Source of the DNA: Lachnospiraceae bacterium UBA7026
GTDB lineage: Bacteria; Bacillota; Clostridia; Lachnospirales; Lachnospiraceae
DNA: 18,508 bases
Direction of reading: 5' to 3'
Assembly (NCBI GenBank): GCA_002494165.1
Contig: DLBH01000010.1
Span: forward strand, 1-18,508
The notes beneath the pieces are model-generated. The model saw only the letters and a list, made by a program, of their open reading frames with translations. It did not search any database and was not told where the DNA came from. Made by a program: the position numbers and the translations under genes. Position 1 is the stretch's first letter. Each line of letters opens with the position of its first letter. This document shows positions 6,268-13,590 of the stretch, one piece after another.

Positions 6268-7624
6268 TGACCTGGACCAGTTCACCGTCGGTGATGGCCG
6301 TAACCCGGCCGCCCTCATATTCCTCATCTACCCATTTCTTAACCAGTTCAACCACCGGGGACTTCTTATCGACAGTCTCCGGTTCTTTTAATTTATAATA
6401 GCTGTTCATCCAGTGGGCGATTCCTGCCAGACCGCTGGTATTGGAGATGGCCACCTGGACCGGACGGTTAAGGATCTTTTCCGTATCAAATATATTATAA
6501 ATCTCCTCATTTTTCAAAAGACCGTCAGCATGGATTCCCGCCCGGGTCACATTGAAATTCTTTCCGACAAAAGGAGTCCTCTCAGGAATCTGATAGCCGA
6601 TCTCCTTCTCATAGTACTCGGCCAGCTCCGTGATCACCGTAGGATCCATACCATCTAAGGTGCCTCTCAGCTGGGCATATTCAAAGACCATGGCCTCAAG
6701 AGGGGTATTTCCTGTCCTTTCCCCGATTCCAAAGAGGGAGGTGTTGACACCGGAAGCCCCATAAAGCCAGGCCGTAGAGGAATTATTGACAGCCTTGTAG
6801 AAGTCATTATGACCGTGCCACTCCAGCATCTCTGAGGGTACTCCGGCATGCTGGCGGAGACCGTAGATGATACCAGGCACAGATCTGGGGATTACGGCTC
6901 CAGGATAATTGACGCCGAAGCCCATGGTATCACAGGCCCGGATCTTCACTGGAATACCATACTCGTCCTTAAGCTTCATGAGCTCTAAACAGAAAGGGAT
7001 GACAAAACCATAAATATCGGACCTGGTGATGTCCTCCAGGTGACACCTTGGGCTTACCCCTGTCTCCAGACACTCCCGGACCACAGACAGGTAATGCTCC
7101 ATGGCCTCTCTTCTGGTCATCTTCATCTTAAAGAAAATATGATAATCGGAGCAGGATACCAGGATTCCGGTTTCCTTCATGCCGATATCCCGGACCAGTT
7201 CAAAATCCTTTTTGCTGGCCCGGATCCAGCTGGTGACCTCCGGGAACTTGTAGCCCTTCTCCATACAGCGGTAAACCGCGTCCCTGTCCTTCTTGCTGTA
7301 AAGGAAAAACTCGCACTGACGAATCAGGCCCTTGGGCCCGCCCAAGCGGTGGAACTGGTCATAAATATGAACGATCTGATCCGTAGAGTAGGGGGTCCTG
7401 GACTGCTGGCCATCCCGGAAGGTGGTATCGGTAATCCAGATCTCCTCCGGCATCTCATGAGGCACGATTCTGTCATTGAAAGCAATCTTAGGTACTTCGC
7501 TATAGGGAAAAAGGTTCCGGAAAACGTTGGGGTTGGCCGTGTCCACCAGGGGATACATATACTCCTCCAACTGAAGAAGGTTGGATTTCTGGTTATACTG
7601 AACTTTTCTACTTAAAAATTCCAT
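6227..7624 (-). CDS. Probable Re-citrate synthase (isopropylmalate/homocitrate synthase-like)
   Basis: The protein belongs to the HMGL-like/DRE-TIM family: metal-binding WITDTTFRDGQQ at about residues 63-74 (Asp66, Arg70, Asp71), HGHND at 270-274 and GIGERTGNTPLE near 299-310. It lacks the C-terminal regulatory domain of LeuA and has an N-terminal extension of about 60 residues before the catalytic motif. That layout, and segments such as QKSNLLQLEEYMYPLVD, match the Re-face-specific citrate synthase first described in Clostridium kluyveri, which many annotations call 2-isopropylmalate synthase. It would condense oxaloacetate and acetyl-CoA to citrate, feeding 2-oxoglutarate and glutamate. 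No leu, aksA or nif genes are near. The start is the ATG at 7624 (GGAG eight bases upstream), giving 465 residues; a GTG at 7633 is less likely. It has its own promoter at 7798-7825. Homocitrate or isopropylmalate synthase remain possible. Confidence 0.75.
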   Translation of the reverse strand: MEFLSRKVQYNQKSNLLQLEEYMYPLVDTANPNVFRNLFPYSEVPKIAFNDRIVPHEMPEEIWITDTTFRDGQQSRTPYSTDQIVHIYDQFHRLGGPKGLIRQCEFFLYSKKDRDAVYRCMEKGYKFPEVTSWIRASKKDFELVRDIGMKETGILVSCSDYHIFFKMKMTRREAMEHYLSVVRECLETGVSPRCHLEDITRSDIYGFVIPFCLELMKLKDEYGIPVKIRACDTMGFGVNYPGAVIPRSVPGIIYGLRQHAGVPSEMLEWHGHNDFYKAVNNSSTAWLYGASGVNTSLFGIGERTGNTPLEAMVFEYAQLRGTLDGMDPTVITELAEYYEKEIGYQIPERTPFVGKNFNVTRAGIHADGLLKNEEIYNIFDTEKILNRPVQVAISNTSGLAGIAHWMNSYYKLKEPETVDKKSPVVELVKKWVDEEYEGGRVTAITDGELVQVINQACDQLGQPRP

Positions 7625-7791
7625 GTCTGTCACTCCAATCTATATCTATTTACAATCATCCGCCCTGCCGCCATGCCTTGGCACATTCCGGCCGGAAAGC
7701 ATCCCGGCCTTTGCCGGATGATCTTGAAAACTCTGCAGGTCATATACTTAGTTTTTGAATAATTAACTTCTAAATAATTCAACAGTAAGCA
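7625..7791 (-). promoter_or_regulatory. Long structured leader of the citrate synthase gene
   Basis: About 165 bases lie between the predicted transcription start and the ATG. The downstream half is GC-rich and full of inverted repeats on the minus strand: a CATCC/GGATG stem enclosing GGC/GCC, the perfect 12-base palindrome TTCCGGCCGGAA, and GTGCCAAGGCATGGC. No known riboswitch core or T-box motif is recognised and no T-run follows, so this is a candidate element only. Confidence 0.35.
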
Positions 7792-7797
7792 ATATCT

Positions 7798-7825
7798 ATT
7801 CTACCATCCTTCTAATTTTTGTCAA
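7798..7825 (-). promoter_or_regulatory. Candidate sigma-A promoter of the citrate synthase gene
   Basis: On the minus strand TTGACA (7820-7825) and TAGAAT (7798-7803) have a 16-base spacer. Two direct copies of ATATTATTCT (plus strand, 7835-7844 and 7876-7885), 41 bases or about four helical turns apart, lie directly upstream of the -35. The nearer copy is part of a near-palindrome GGATATT...AAAATCC. They could be regulator sites. Confidence 0.7.
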
Positions 7826-7947
7826 GTTTACTGGATATTATTCTTAAAATCCTTGTTTTGTCCCTATTGATTTGAATATTATTCTGAGAACATCCTTCAC
7901 GGTTTGAAATTTTATAAACATTTTTCTGCATTTTCCTGCAAATAGTC

Positions 7948-7983
7948 AAAAAAGCTGACCGGCTCTCCCCAGGCCCCGGCAGC
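7948..7983 (-). terminator. Second terminator downstream of plsY
   Basis: On the minus strand GCTGCCGG (7983-7976) pairs with CCGG-T-CAGC (7962-7954, one bulged base), a 13-base loop between, followed directly by six T residues (7953-7948). It lies about 80 bases after the first terminator and before the next promoter. Confidence 0.7.
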
Positions 7984-8025
7984 CGGCAGGCCCGGGACCG
8001 GCAGCAGAAAAGAAAATGTCCTTTC

Positions 8026-8064
8026 CATAAAAAACAGTCCCTATCCCAAGGATAAAGACTGTTT
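8026..8064 (-). terminator. Rho-independent terminator of the DUF512-der-plsY operon
   Basis: AAACAGTC (8032-8039) pairs with GACTGTTT (8057-8064) and an inner TATCC (8042-8046) pairs with GGATA (8050-8054). On the minus strand six T residues follow. It lies about 65 bases after the plsY stop. Confidence 0.85.
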
Positions 8065-8128
8065 ATCATGATCAATATATTATTCCCGGTATTCCTCTTC
8101 TGCAGTCTAAAAGCCAGGAGACGAATTC

Positions 8129-8788
8129 TTATTTCTTTTCCTCCTGGTCCCCATTAACCTTAACCTTCTGGCCCAGCTTACTTTCAGTACCATTGAGCAG
8201 ACGGCCGATGTTGGTCCGGTGGCGCCAGACGATAAAGAAACAGAAAAGGCAGGCCATTAAGAAGAGGTCCCAGCGGCCCGGATGCCAGATCAGCATCTCC
8301 GGCAGCAGGAAGACAGACATGGTCATGGATGAAAGGGATACGTAACGTGTCAGGGATACTACGATAATGAAGATGAGAAGACTTGCACAGCCCATCTTCC
8401 AGTCAAAGGCCATCATGACCGCTCCGGTAGTTGCCACTCCCTTACCTCCTTTAAACTTCATAAAGAAGGTATAATCATGTCCCATAACGACAGCAAATCC
8501 CGTAACCAGGACAATCAGGCTCTTCACCGGCTCATCAGCCAGGACAGGGACATTGGGACAGAGAACATGCTTAACCAGCATGACCGGGATAAAACCCTTG
8601 AGGGTATCTCCCAGAAAAGTCAACAGGGCCATGTTCTTGCCCAGAACCCGCAAAACATTGGTAGATCCCGCATTACCACTTCCGTAATTCCGGATATCGA
8701 TACCATTCATCTTTCCAACAAGGTAGCCACTCTCAAGACATCCACATAAGTAACCGGCCACAATCACCAATACAAAATAAATCGCCAT
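8129..8788 (-). CDS. plsY: Acyl-phosphate:glycerol-3-phosphate acyltransferase PlsY
   Basis: PlsY is a membrane enzyme that moves an acyl group from acyl-phosphate to glycerol-3-phosphate to make lysophosphatidic acid, the first step of phospholipid synthesis. The three family motifs are present: NYGSGNAGSTNVLR near residues 34-47, GHDYTFFMKFKGGKGVAT near 103-120, and WRHRTNIGRLLNGTE near 188-202. Five or so hydrophobic segments cover most of the 219 residues, with a charged C-terminal tail slightly longer than usual. The ATG overlaps the der stop codon by one base (TAATG), so translation is probably coupled, with an AGGAAGGAG run inside the end of der. Two terminators follow it. Confidence 0.96.
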   Translation of the reverse strand: MAIYFVLVIVAGYLCGCLESGYLVGKMNGIDIRNYGSGNAGSTNVLRVLGKNMALLTFLGDTLKGFIPVMLVKHVLCPNVPVLADEPVKSLIVLVTGFAVVMGHDYTFFMKFKGGKGVATTGAVMMAFDWKMGCASLLIFIIVVSLTRYVSLSSMTMSVFLLPEMLIWHPGRWDLFLMACLFCFFIVWRHRTNIGRLLNGTESKLGQKVKVNGDQEEKK

Positions 8789-10110
8789 TACTTCTCCTTC
8801 CTTTCCCTGTAGATAAAGCGAACCGGCGTCCCGCGGAACCCGAAGGTGGTACGGATCTGGTTCTCTATATACCTAGTGTAGGAAAAATGTGTAAGATTCT
8901 TATCGTTGACGAACATGACAAAGGTCGGCGGCTTTACAGAAACCTGGGTAATATAATAGATTCTCAGCCTCTTACCCTTGTCGGACGGGGGCTGCTTCAT
9001 AGCCATGGCCTCCGTCAAAATCTCATTGAGGACTCCTGTCTGCACCCGGAGTGAGCAGTTCTCAATCACTGCGTCTATCACATCAAATAACTTGGGGAGC
9101 CTCTGTCCGGTCTGGGCTGAGATAAAGATCAGCTCAGCATAAGGCATGTAGGACAGCTTCTGCCACACCTTCTCCGTAAACTTCTTCATGGTGTGGTTAT
9201 CCTTTTCAATCAGGTCCCACTTGTTCACGGCGATGATGACGCCCTTGCCCCTCTCATGGGCAATACCGGCAATCTTGGCATCCTGCTCCGTCACTCCCTC
9301 AGCCGCGTCAATGACCAGGATGGCCACATCACACCGCTCTACGGCAGTCACGGTCCGGATGATACTGTAACGCTCAAGTTCTTCCTTGACCTTGCTTTTA
9401 CGGCGCAGACCGGCAGTATCGATGAATACATATTCCCGGCCGTCCCTGATAACAGTTGTGTCAATGGCATCCCTGGTCGTTCCGGCTATGGGGGAAACAA
9501 TGACCCGCTCCTCACCGAGCAGCTTGTTGATCATAGATGACTTGCCCACATTAGGCTTGCCGATCACGGCAATCTTAGGCCGGTCGTCCTCCTCTTCACC
9601 CTCAGGCACAGCATCAAAACGCTCCACCACCAGGTCCAGCATATCGCCAAGTCCCAGCTTGCCCGCCGCGGAGATGGGTACCGGATCACCCAGGCCAAGA
9701 TTGTAAAACTCATAGACATCCGGCATGAACTTCTCAAAACTGTCCACCTTATTGACCACCAGGATTACGGGGCGCCGGGACCTTCTGAGCATGTCTGCCA
9801 CCTTAAAGTCCGCATCCACCAGGCCCTGACGGACATCCGTAAGAAACAGAATCACGTCAGCTGTATTGATCGCCGTCTCGGCCTGCTCCCTCATGCGGGA
9901 CAGGATCAGGTCACTGGACTCCGGCTCGATTCCACCGGTATCAATCAGGGTAAACTGATAGTTCAGCCAGGTCACATCCGCATAGATACGGTCCCTCGTC
10001 ACGCCTGGAGTGTCCTCCACAATCGAAATTCGGCTTCCCGCCAATGCATTAAATAATGTAGACTTTCCAACATTTGGTCGTCCTACCACTGCAACAACCG
10101 GTTTACTCAT
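8788..10110 (-). CDS. der: Ribosome assembly GTPase Der
   Basis: Der (EngA) is a double GTPase needed for maturation of the 50S subunit. Domain 1 has GRPNVGKS (10-17), DTPGVT, DTGG (57-60) and NKVD (120-123); domain 2 has GKPNVGKS (184-191), a second DTAG and NKWD; a KH-like domain fills about residues 350-440. The open frame reaches an ATG at 10122, but GGAGG lies inside that extension, five bases before the ATG at 10110, which gives [10 protein letters not shown], the usual start, and 440 residues. It overlaps plsY by one base and lies 50 bases after the DUF512 gene, so the three form one operon. Confidence 0.97.
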   Translation of the reverse strand: MSKPVVAVVGRPNVGKSTLFNALAGSRISIVEDTPGVTRDRIYADVTWLNYQFTLIDTGGIEPESSDLILSRMREQAETAINTADVILFLTDVRQGLVDADFKVADMLRRSRRPVILVVNKVDSFEKFMPDVYEFYNLGLGDPVPISAAGKLGLGDMLDLVVERFDAVPEGEEEDDRPKIAVIGKPNVGKSSMINKLLGEERVIVSPIAGTTRDAIDTTVIRDGREYVFIDTAGLRRKSKVKEELERYSIIRTVTAVERCDVAILVIDAAEGVTEQDAKIAGIAHERGKGVIIAVNKWDLIEKDNHTMKKFTEKVWQKLSYMPYAELIFISAQTGQRLPKLFDVIDAVIENCSLRVQTGVLNEILTEAMAMKQPPSDKGKRLRIYYITQVSVKPPTFVMFVNDKNLTHFSYTRYIENQIRTTFGFRGTPVRFIYRERKEK

Positions 10111-10160
10111 AAAATCCTCCATGTCTTATCAGACAAATCTAATGATTTGCCTAAATTATA

Positions 10161-11507
10161 TTAGATATTCAGTAATTTATCAACAAAATTTTTACCCTCA
10201 GAGCCGATTATTTCCACTGGCCTTCCCAGGGCCTCTTCCAGATCCCCCAGAGTCAGGTCATCAAGGAGCACTTCCTCGCCGGCCCGCAGAACATTTTCCG
10301 GCAGGAAGAGGACCTGGCCCAGGTCTTTCCCCTTAAGCTGGCCTATGATATCCTGGCCGGTCATGAGGCCTGACACGGTAATCAGGTCCCCGAAGAAATC
10401 ATTGCGGATGCAGTAGACCTCCACCGACAACCAGGGATAGCGGTCCATGACCTGGCCGGCCAGTCTGCGGATGGTAGGGTAAGCCAGTCTGGCTGTAGCA
10501 ATGGAAACCCTGCGCTCTCCTTCTGCCGGTGGCTGAAATTGTCCGGCGTCCCCGGTCAGATCGGCCAGATTCTCCAGTCTTTCCATGACCTCGTCAATCA
10601 GCAGGCGGACCATGCCCACACCATTTTCCAGCTGTCCATAGCCCTCGTAATAATCTGCTTCCGGGAAATCCCTGCCCGCCAGGATGAACCATTCATCGGA
10701 GGCATGGACAAAGGCTGTCCCGTTTTCTTTTAGAAAATGCTTCTGCCAGCCCATAATCTGGTCTAAGACCCTGCCGGCTTCCTGTCCGTCAAAGGGCTCC
10801 AGCCTGGCCAGGCCCTCCCGGTACCTGGTAAGGCCCACAGGAACCACCGACAGGCTTTCCATATAGGGGAGAAAGCGGCCCAGGTCCCCAATGGTCCGGT
10901 CCAGTTCAGGTCCGTCATTGAGGCCCTTGCAGAGGACCACCTGGGAGTTCATCCGGATCCCCGCCTTATAAAAGCGCTCAATCTTTTCCAGGATATCCCC
11001 GGCAAAACGATTGTGGAGCAGCTGACAGCGCAGCTGGGGATTGGTAGCATGGACGGAAATATTGATGGGTGAGAGGTGGTAGTAGATCAGTCTGTCCACA
11101 TCCTCATCCTTCATGTTGGTCAGGGTAATATAATTGCCCTGAAGAAAGGATAGCCTGGAATCATCATCCTTGAAATAAAGGGTCTCCCTCATGCCCGGAG
11201 GCATCTGATCAATAAAACAGAAGACACATTTATTACAACAGCTGTGATAATCATCCATGAGGGAGGAGTCAAAGGCTATACCCAGGTCCTCATCCTCATC
11301 CTTCTCGATCTCCAACAGACAGGTCTCCCCTTCCTTGGTAAGAACCTCCACCTGAAGAAATTCATCTTCTATATAAAATTGATAATCAAATATATCCTTA
11401 ATCTGCTGGCCATTGATGGACACAACCGCGTCTCCCGGCTCCAGCCCCAGCTCCCAGCCGATGCTGTCCGGGGCCACGGCGGCGATTCTGTGATACTGTT
11501 TTCCCAT
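10161..11507 (-). CDS. DUF512 radical-SAM-like iron-sulfur protein
   Basis: The 448-residue protein starts with a PDZ-like fold (about residues 7-60, with SIGWELGLEPGDAVVSINGQQI), followed by a cysteine cluster Cys90-Cys91-NK-Cys94-VF-Cys97 that fits the CX3CX2C radical SAM pattern and should bind an iron-sulfur cluster. Next comes the conserved DDDSRLSFLQGNYITLTN stretch of this family, then the C-terminal DUF512 domain (about 230-448). The reaction is not known. Homologues often sit beside der in Clostridia, as here, which suggests a link to ribosome or membrane housekeeping but proves nothing. The start at 11507 is chosen because CAGGAG lies nine bases upstream and inside the longer frame that runs to 11549. 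Confidence 0.88.
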   Translation of the reverse strand: MGKQYHRIAAVAPDSIGWELGLEPGDAVVSINGQQIKDIFDYQFYIEDEFLQVEVLTKEGETCLLEIEKDEDEDLGIAFDSSLMDDYHSCCNKCVFCFIDQMPPGMRETLYFKDDDSRLSFLQGNYITLTNMKDEDVDRLIYYHLSPINISVHATNPQLRCQLLHNRFAGDILEKIERFYKAGIRMNSQVVLCKGLNDGPELDRTIGDLGRFLPYMESLSVVPVGLTRYREGLARLEPFDGQEAGRVLDQIMGWQKHFLKENGTAFVHASDEWFILAGRDFPEADYYEGYGQLENGVGMVRLLIDEVMERLENLADLTGDAGQFQPPAEGERRVSIATARLAYPTIRRLAGQVMDRYPWLSVEVYCIRNDFFGDLITVSGLMTGQDIIGQLKGKDLGQVLFLPENVLRAGEEVLLDDLTLGDLEEALGRPVEIIGSEGKNFVDKLLNI

Positions 11508-11562
11508 GAATCCACTCTCCTGATTGGAATAAGGATTAGCAGTTTCCATATCCTTCTGGAAG

Positions 11563-11640
11563 CACTGCCGGTTTCAGCCAAACTATTTTACAGCCACTGC
11601 CGGCTTCAGCCAAACTCTCTTGCAGGCACTGCCGGCTTCA
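11563..11640. repeat. 32-bp tandem repeat, about 2.5 copies, at the 3' end of yraN
   Basis: CACTGCCGG begins at 11563, 11595 and 11627, exactly 32 bases apart. The units share CACTGCCGG, TTCAGCCAAACT and diverge at a few positions. On the minus strand the first unit begins at the yraN stop codon (TGAAGCCGGCAGTG), and each unit repeats that stop-containing sequence. Confidence 0.9.
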
Positions 11641-11997
11641 CTCCAAAAACTCAAAAGCATTCTTAATCCAGCGGCAGTCACAGTCCCCATCCACTTCGAC
11701 CACATCGAAGCGGACCGGCACATAATCTGACAGCTTCCTTATCATGCGGTAATAATTAAAGGTGCTGCAGATCTTATGTTGTTTACGCAGATCTACAGCT
11801 TCCGCACCCTGGCCGGATATCCGGCTCTTCCTGGTCTTCACTTCAATCACAGCCAGATAAGGGCCATCAAGGCCTATGAGATCAATCTCTCCGAATCTGC
11901 TGCGAAAATTCCTCTCCAATATGCGAACTCCCTGCCCCTCTAAAAAGGCAGCTGCGGCAGTCTCTCCAAGCTTACCGGTCTTTTTCCGCATATCCAT
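11638..11997 (-). CDS. yraN: YraN/UPF0102 family nuclease-fold protein
   Basis: This protein of 119 residues belongs to UPF0102, a restriction-endonuclease-like fold with unproven function, possibly acting on DNA ends or in recombination. The family core is clear: GKLGETAAAAFLEGQG, RNFRSRFGEIDLIG with the Glu and Asp of the nuclease core, and VIEVKTRKS with the Glu-x-Lys motif. The open frame extends to a TTG at 12123, but no ribosome binding site lies there and the extra 42 residues are not seen in the family, so I use the ATG at 11997 (a second ATG at 11991 is possible; only weak GGAA upstream). It follows rnhB as in many Clostridia. A tandem repeat begins at its stop codon. Confidence 0.9.
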   Translation of the reverse strand: MDMRKKTGKLGETAAAAFLEGQGVRILERNFRSRFGEIDLIGLDGPYLAVIEVKTRKSRISGQGAEAVDLRKQHKICSTFNYYRMIRKLSDYVPVRFDVVEVDGDCDCRWIKNAFEFLE

Positions 11998-12034
11998 ATA
12001 ATTTATTCCATTCCTGATAAATATTTTGCCCTTA

Positions 12035-12110
12035 TCCGGCAAGAGCTGGTTTTTCCCAGCCATGTTCAAAGAATATAATCTGGCGTAAACTGGTTTTTCC
12101 AGCCAGGCCA
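12035..12110. repeat. Two similar copies of a short hairpin between rnhB and yraN
   Basis: GCTGGTTTTTCCCAGCCA (12045 on) and ACTGGTTTTTCCAGCCA (12089 on) are near-identical and about 45 bases apart. Each can form a small CTGG/CCAG stem. The sequence to their left (CTTATCCGGCAAGA and TATAATCTGGCGTAAA) is also similar, so the duplicated unit is about 25 bases or more. Confidence 0.55.
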
Positions 12111-12132
12111 GTCTTTTGCGCAAAAGCCCATA

Positions 12133-12888
12133 TCAGCAGAAATGACCGATAAAGCTCCTTCTATGTATGGGACAGGGTCCCAGCCTTTTCAGGGCCTCTA
12201 TGTGGTCCTTTGACCCATAGCCCTTATTGGATGCAAAGCCATAACCAGGATAAATCCGGTCATACTCCACCATCATCCGGTCCCTGAAGACCTTGGCCAT
12301 AATACTTGCGGCTCCTATGGATATACTCCTGGCATCCCCATGGACGATAGCCACCTGGTCTATGGTCACCTGGGGAATGGTTACAGCATCATTGAGCAGG
12401 AGGTCCGGCCGGACCTTAAGTCCGTCAATGGCCTTGCCCATGGCCTCATAGGTGGCCTGGAGTATATTAATCTCATCGATTCTTTCCGGCGTGGCCATAC
12501 CCAGGCTGAAGGAAACAGCCTCCCTGCCGATAATATCGTAAAGCTCCTCCCTCTTTTTGGCAGAAAGCTTTTTGGAATCATTGATAAAAAGAATACGGCT
12601 GTCCTTTGGCAGAATCACCGCTCCGGCCACCACTGGCCCGGCAAGGGGTCCCCGGCCCACTTCATCGATCCCACAGATCAGACCCCTGTCCTGGTATTTC
12701 TTCTCAAAATAACAAAGTTCCTCTATTCTGGCAAGCTCTGCCTGGTAACGGTCTATCTTTTTTCTCTCCGTTTCCAGCAGCTTACGGACACCTTTTCTCT
12801 CATCACTTTCATATACTCTGATCAGATCGGCGACCTGGTCTGGGGCCAGTCCCCGGAACTCTTCCTGGATTTCTCTTATACTTTTCAT
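12133..12888 (-). CDS. rnhB: Ribonuclease HII
   Basis: RNase HII cuts the RNA part of RNA/DNA hybrids and starts repair of single ribonucleotides in DNA. Motifs: GIDEVGRGPLAGPVV with catalytic Asp and Glu near residues 74-75, NDSKKLS, LLNDAVTIP with the third acidic residue, and ARSISIGAASIMAKVFRDR with the fourth. An N-terminal part of about 70 residues (helical, charged) precedes the catalytic domain, as in the longer Firmicutes form of 250-260 residues. A GGAGGT site lies nine bases before the ATG, but it is partly inside a predicted stem (12892-12900 with 12927-12935). Confidence 0.96.
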   Translation of the reverse strand: MKSIREIQEEFRGLAPDQVADLIRVYESDERKGVRKLLETERKKIDRYQAELARIEELCYFEKKYQDRGLICGIDEVGRGPLAGPVVAGAVILPKDSRILFINDSKKLSAKKREELYDIIGREAVSFSLGMATPERIDEINILQATYEAMGKAIDGLKVRPDLLLNDAVTIPQVTIDQVAIVHGDARSISIGAASIMAKVFRDRMMVEYDRIYPGYGFASNKGYGSKDHIEALKRLGPCPIHRRSFIGHFC

Positions 12889-12891
12889 CAG

Positions 12892-12935
12892 CAGACTACC
12901 TCCCGGCCCCGGGGAATTCCTCCCAGGGCAGTCTG
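12892..12935 (-). promoter_or_regulatory. Stem that would cover part of the rnhB ribosome binding site
   Basis: In the minus-strand RNA CAGACUGCC (12935-12927) pairs with GGUAGUCUG (12900-12892) over 9 bp with one G-U pair. The 3' arm contains the end of GGGAGGU, the rnhB Shine-Dalgarno sequence. The loop holds further palindromes (GGAATTCC, CCCCGGGG). Confidence 0.35.
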
Positions 12936-12952
12936 TCTCTTTCCCTTTCCTG

Positions 12953-13561
12953 TCAGTCTACAGACCCAAATTTACTAAAGGGCCAGATTCTGATCCATAC
13001 CTTGCCTATGATCTCTGACCTGGTCACCGGTCCCACTTCCGGATACCGACTGTCAAAGCTGACCGGTCTGTTGTCGCCCAGGCAGAAATATTCATCCTCC
13101 CCCAGAGTGATGGGCCGGGCGGCGTCATGGGCCTCCTCGATATAGTCTGTAATTCCATAGACATCCTCCGTGAGGACTCCTCCATCTATATAGACCAGGC
13201 CATCCTTAATCTGGACTGTCTCTCCCGGCAGACCGATAATCCTCTTGATATAGTAAGGATGCTCCCCAAACTCTTCCGGACCGGGGAAAATAACAATATC
13301 GAATCTCTTGGGATCCGAGAACCGGTAGGAGATCTTATCCATGATCAGATTTTCCCCATTGACCAGGGTATTCTCCATGGAATCGCCTCTCACCACAGTT
13401 CTCTGACCAACATAATGGAGAAGGAGAAAAACCGTGAGGCAGACCACTGCCAGATAGACTATTGTCATAAAAAATTCTTTCAGTAGTCCTTCTTTTTCCT
13501 GGTCTTTTTTCCCCCGGCCTCCTGTGCCCTTTTTATTACTGTTTGCTTTCTTCTTTGTCAT
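12953..13561 (-). CDS. lepB: Type I signal peptidase (copy downstream of rbgA)
   Basis: This 202-residue membrane protease removes signal peptides from exported proteins. A Lys/Gly-rich cytoplasmic head of about 28 residues is followed by one membrane segment (about 30-50). The catalytic Ser61 is in VRGDSMENTL, and Lys106 in YYIKRIIGLPGE; the late box GDNRPVSFDSRYPEVGPV is complete. An AGGAAGGA site lies six bases before the ATG. It lies 29 bases after rbgA and 64 before rnhB, so all are probably one transcript. A second lepB lies on the other side of rbgA. Confidence 0.96.
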   Translation of the reverse strand: MTKKKANSNKKGTGGRGKKDQEKEGLLKEFFMTIVYLAVVCLTVFLLLHYVGQRTVVRGDSMENTLVNGENLIMDKISYRFSDPKRFDIVIFPGPEEFGEHPYYIKRIIGLPGETVQIKDGLVYIDGGVLTEDVYGITDYIEEAHDAARPITLGEDEYFCLGDNRPVSFDSRYPEVGPVTRSEIIGKVWIRIWPFSKFGSVD

Positions 13562-13590
13562 ATTATGTCCTTCCTCGGGCCGGCCCAGGG

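Noticed and set aside
7812..8075. 87-residue minus-strand open frame after plsY
   Set aside because: It contains two terminators and the citrate synthase promoter, and its composition is not protein-like.
11998..12123. 42-residue N-terminal extension of YraN from a TTG
   Set aside because: No ribosome binding site at 12123, not seen in the family, and the region contains a duplicated hairpin.
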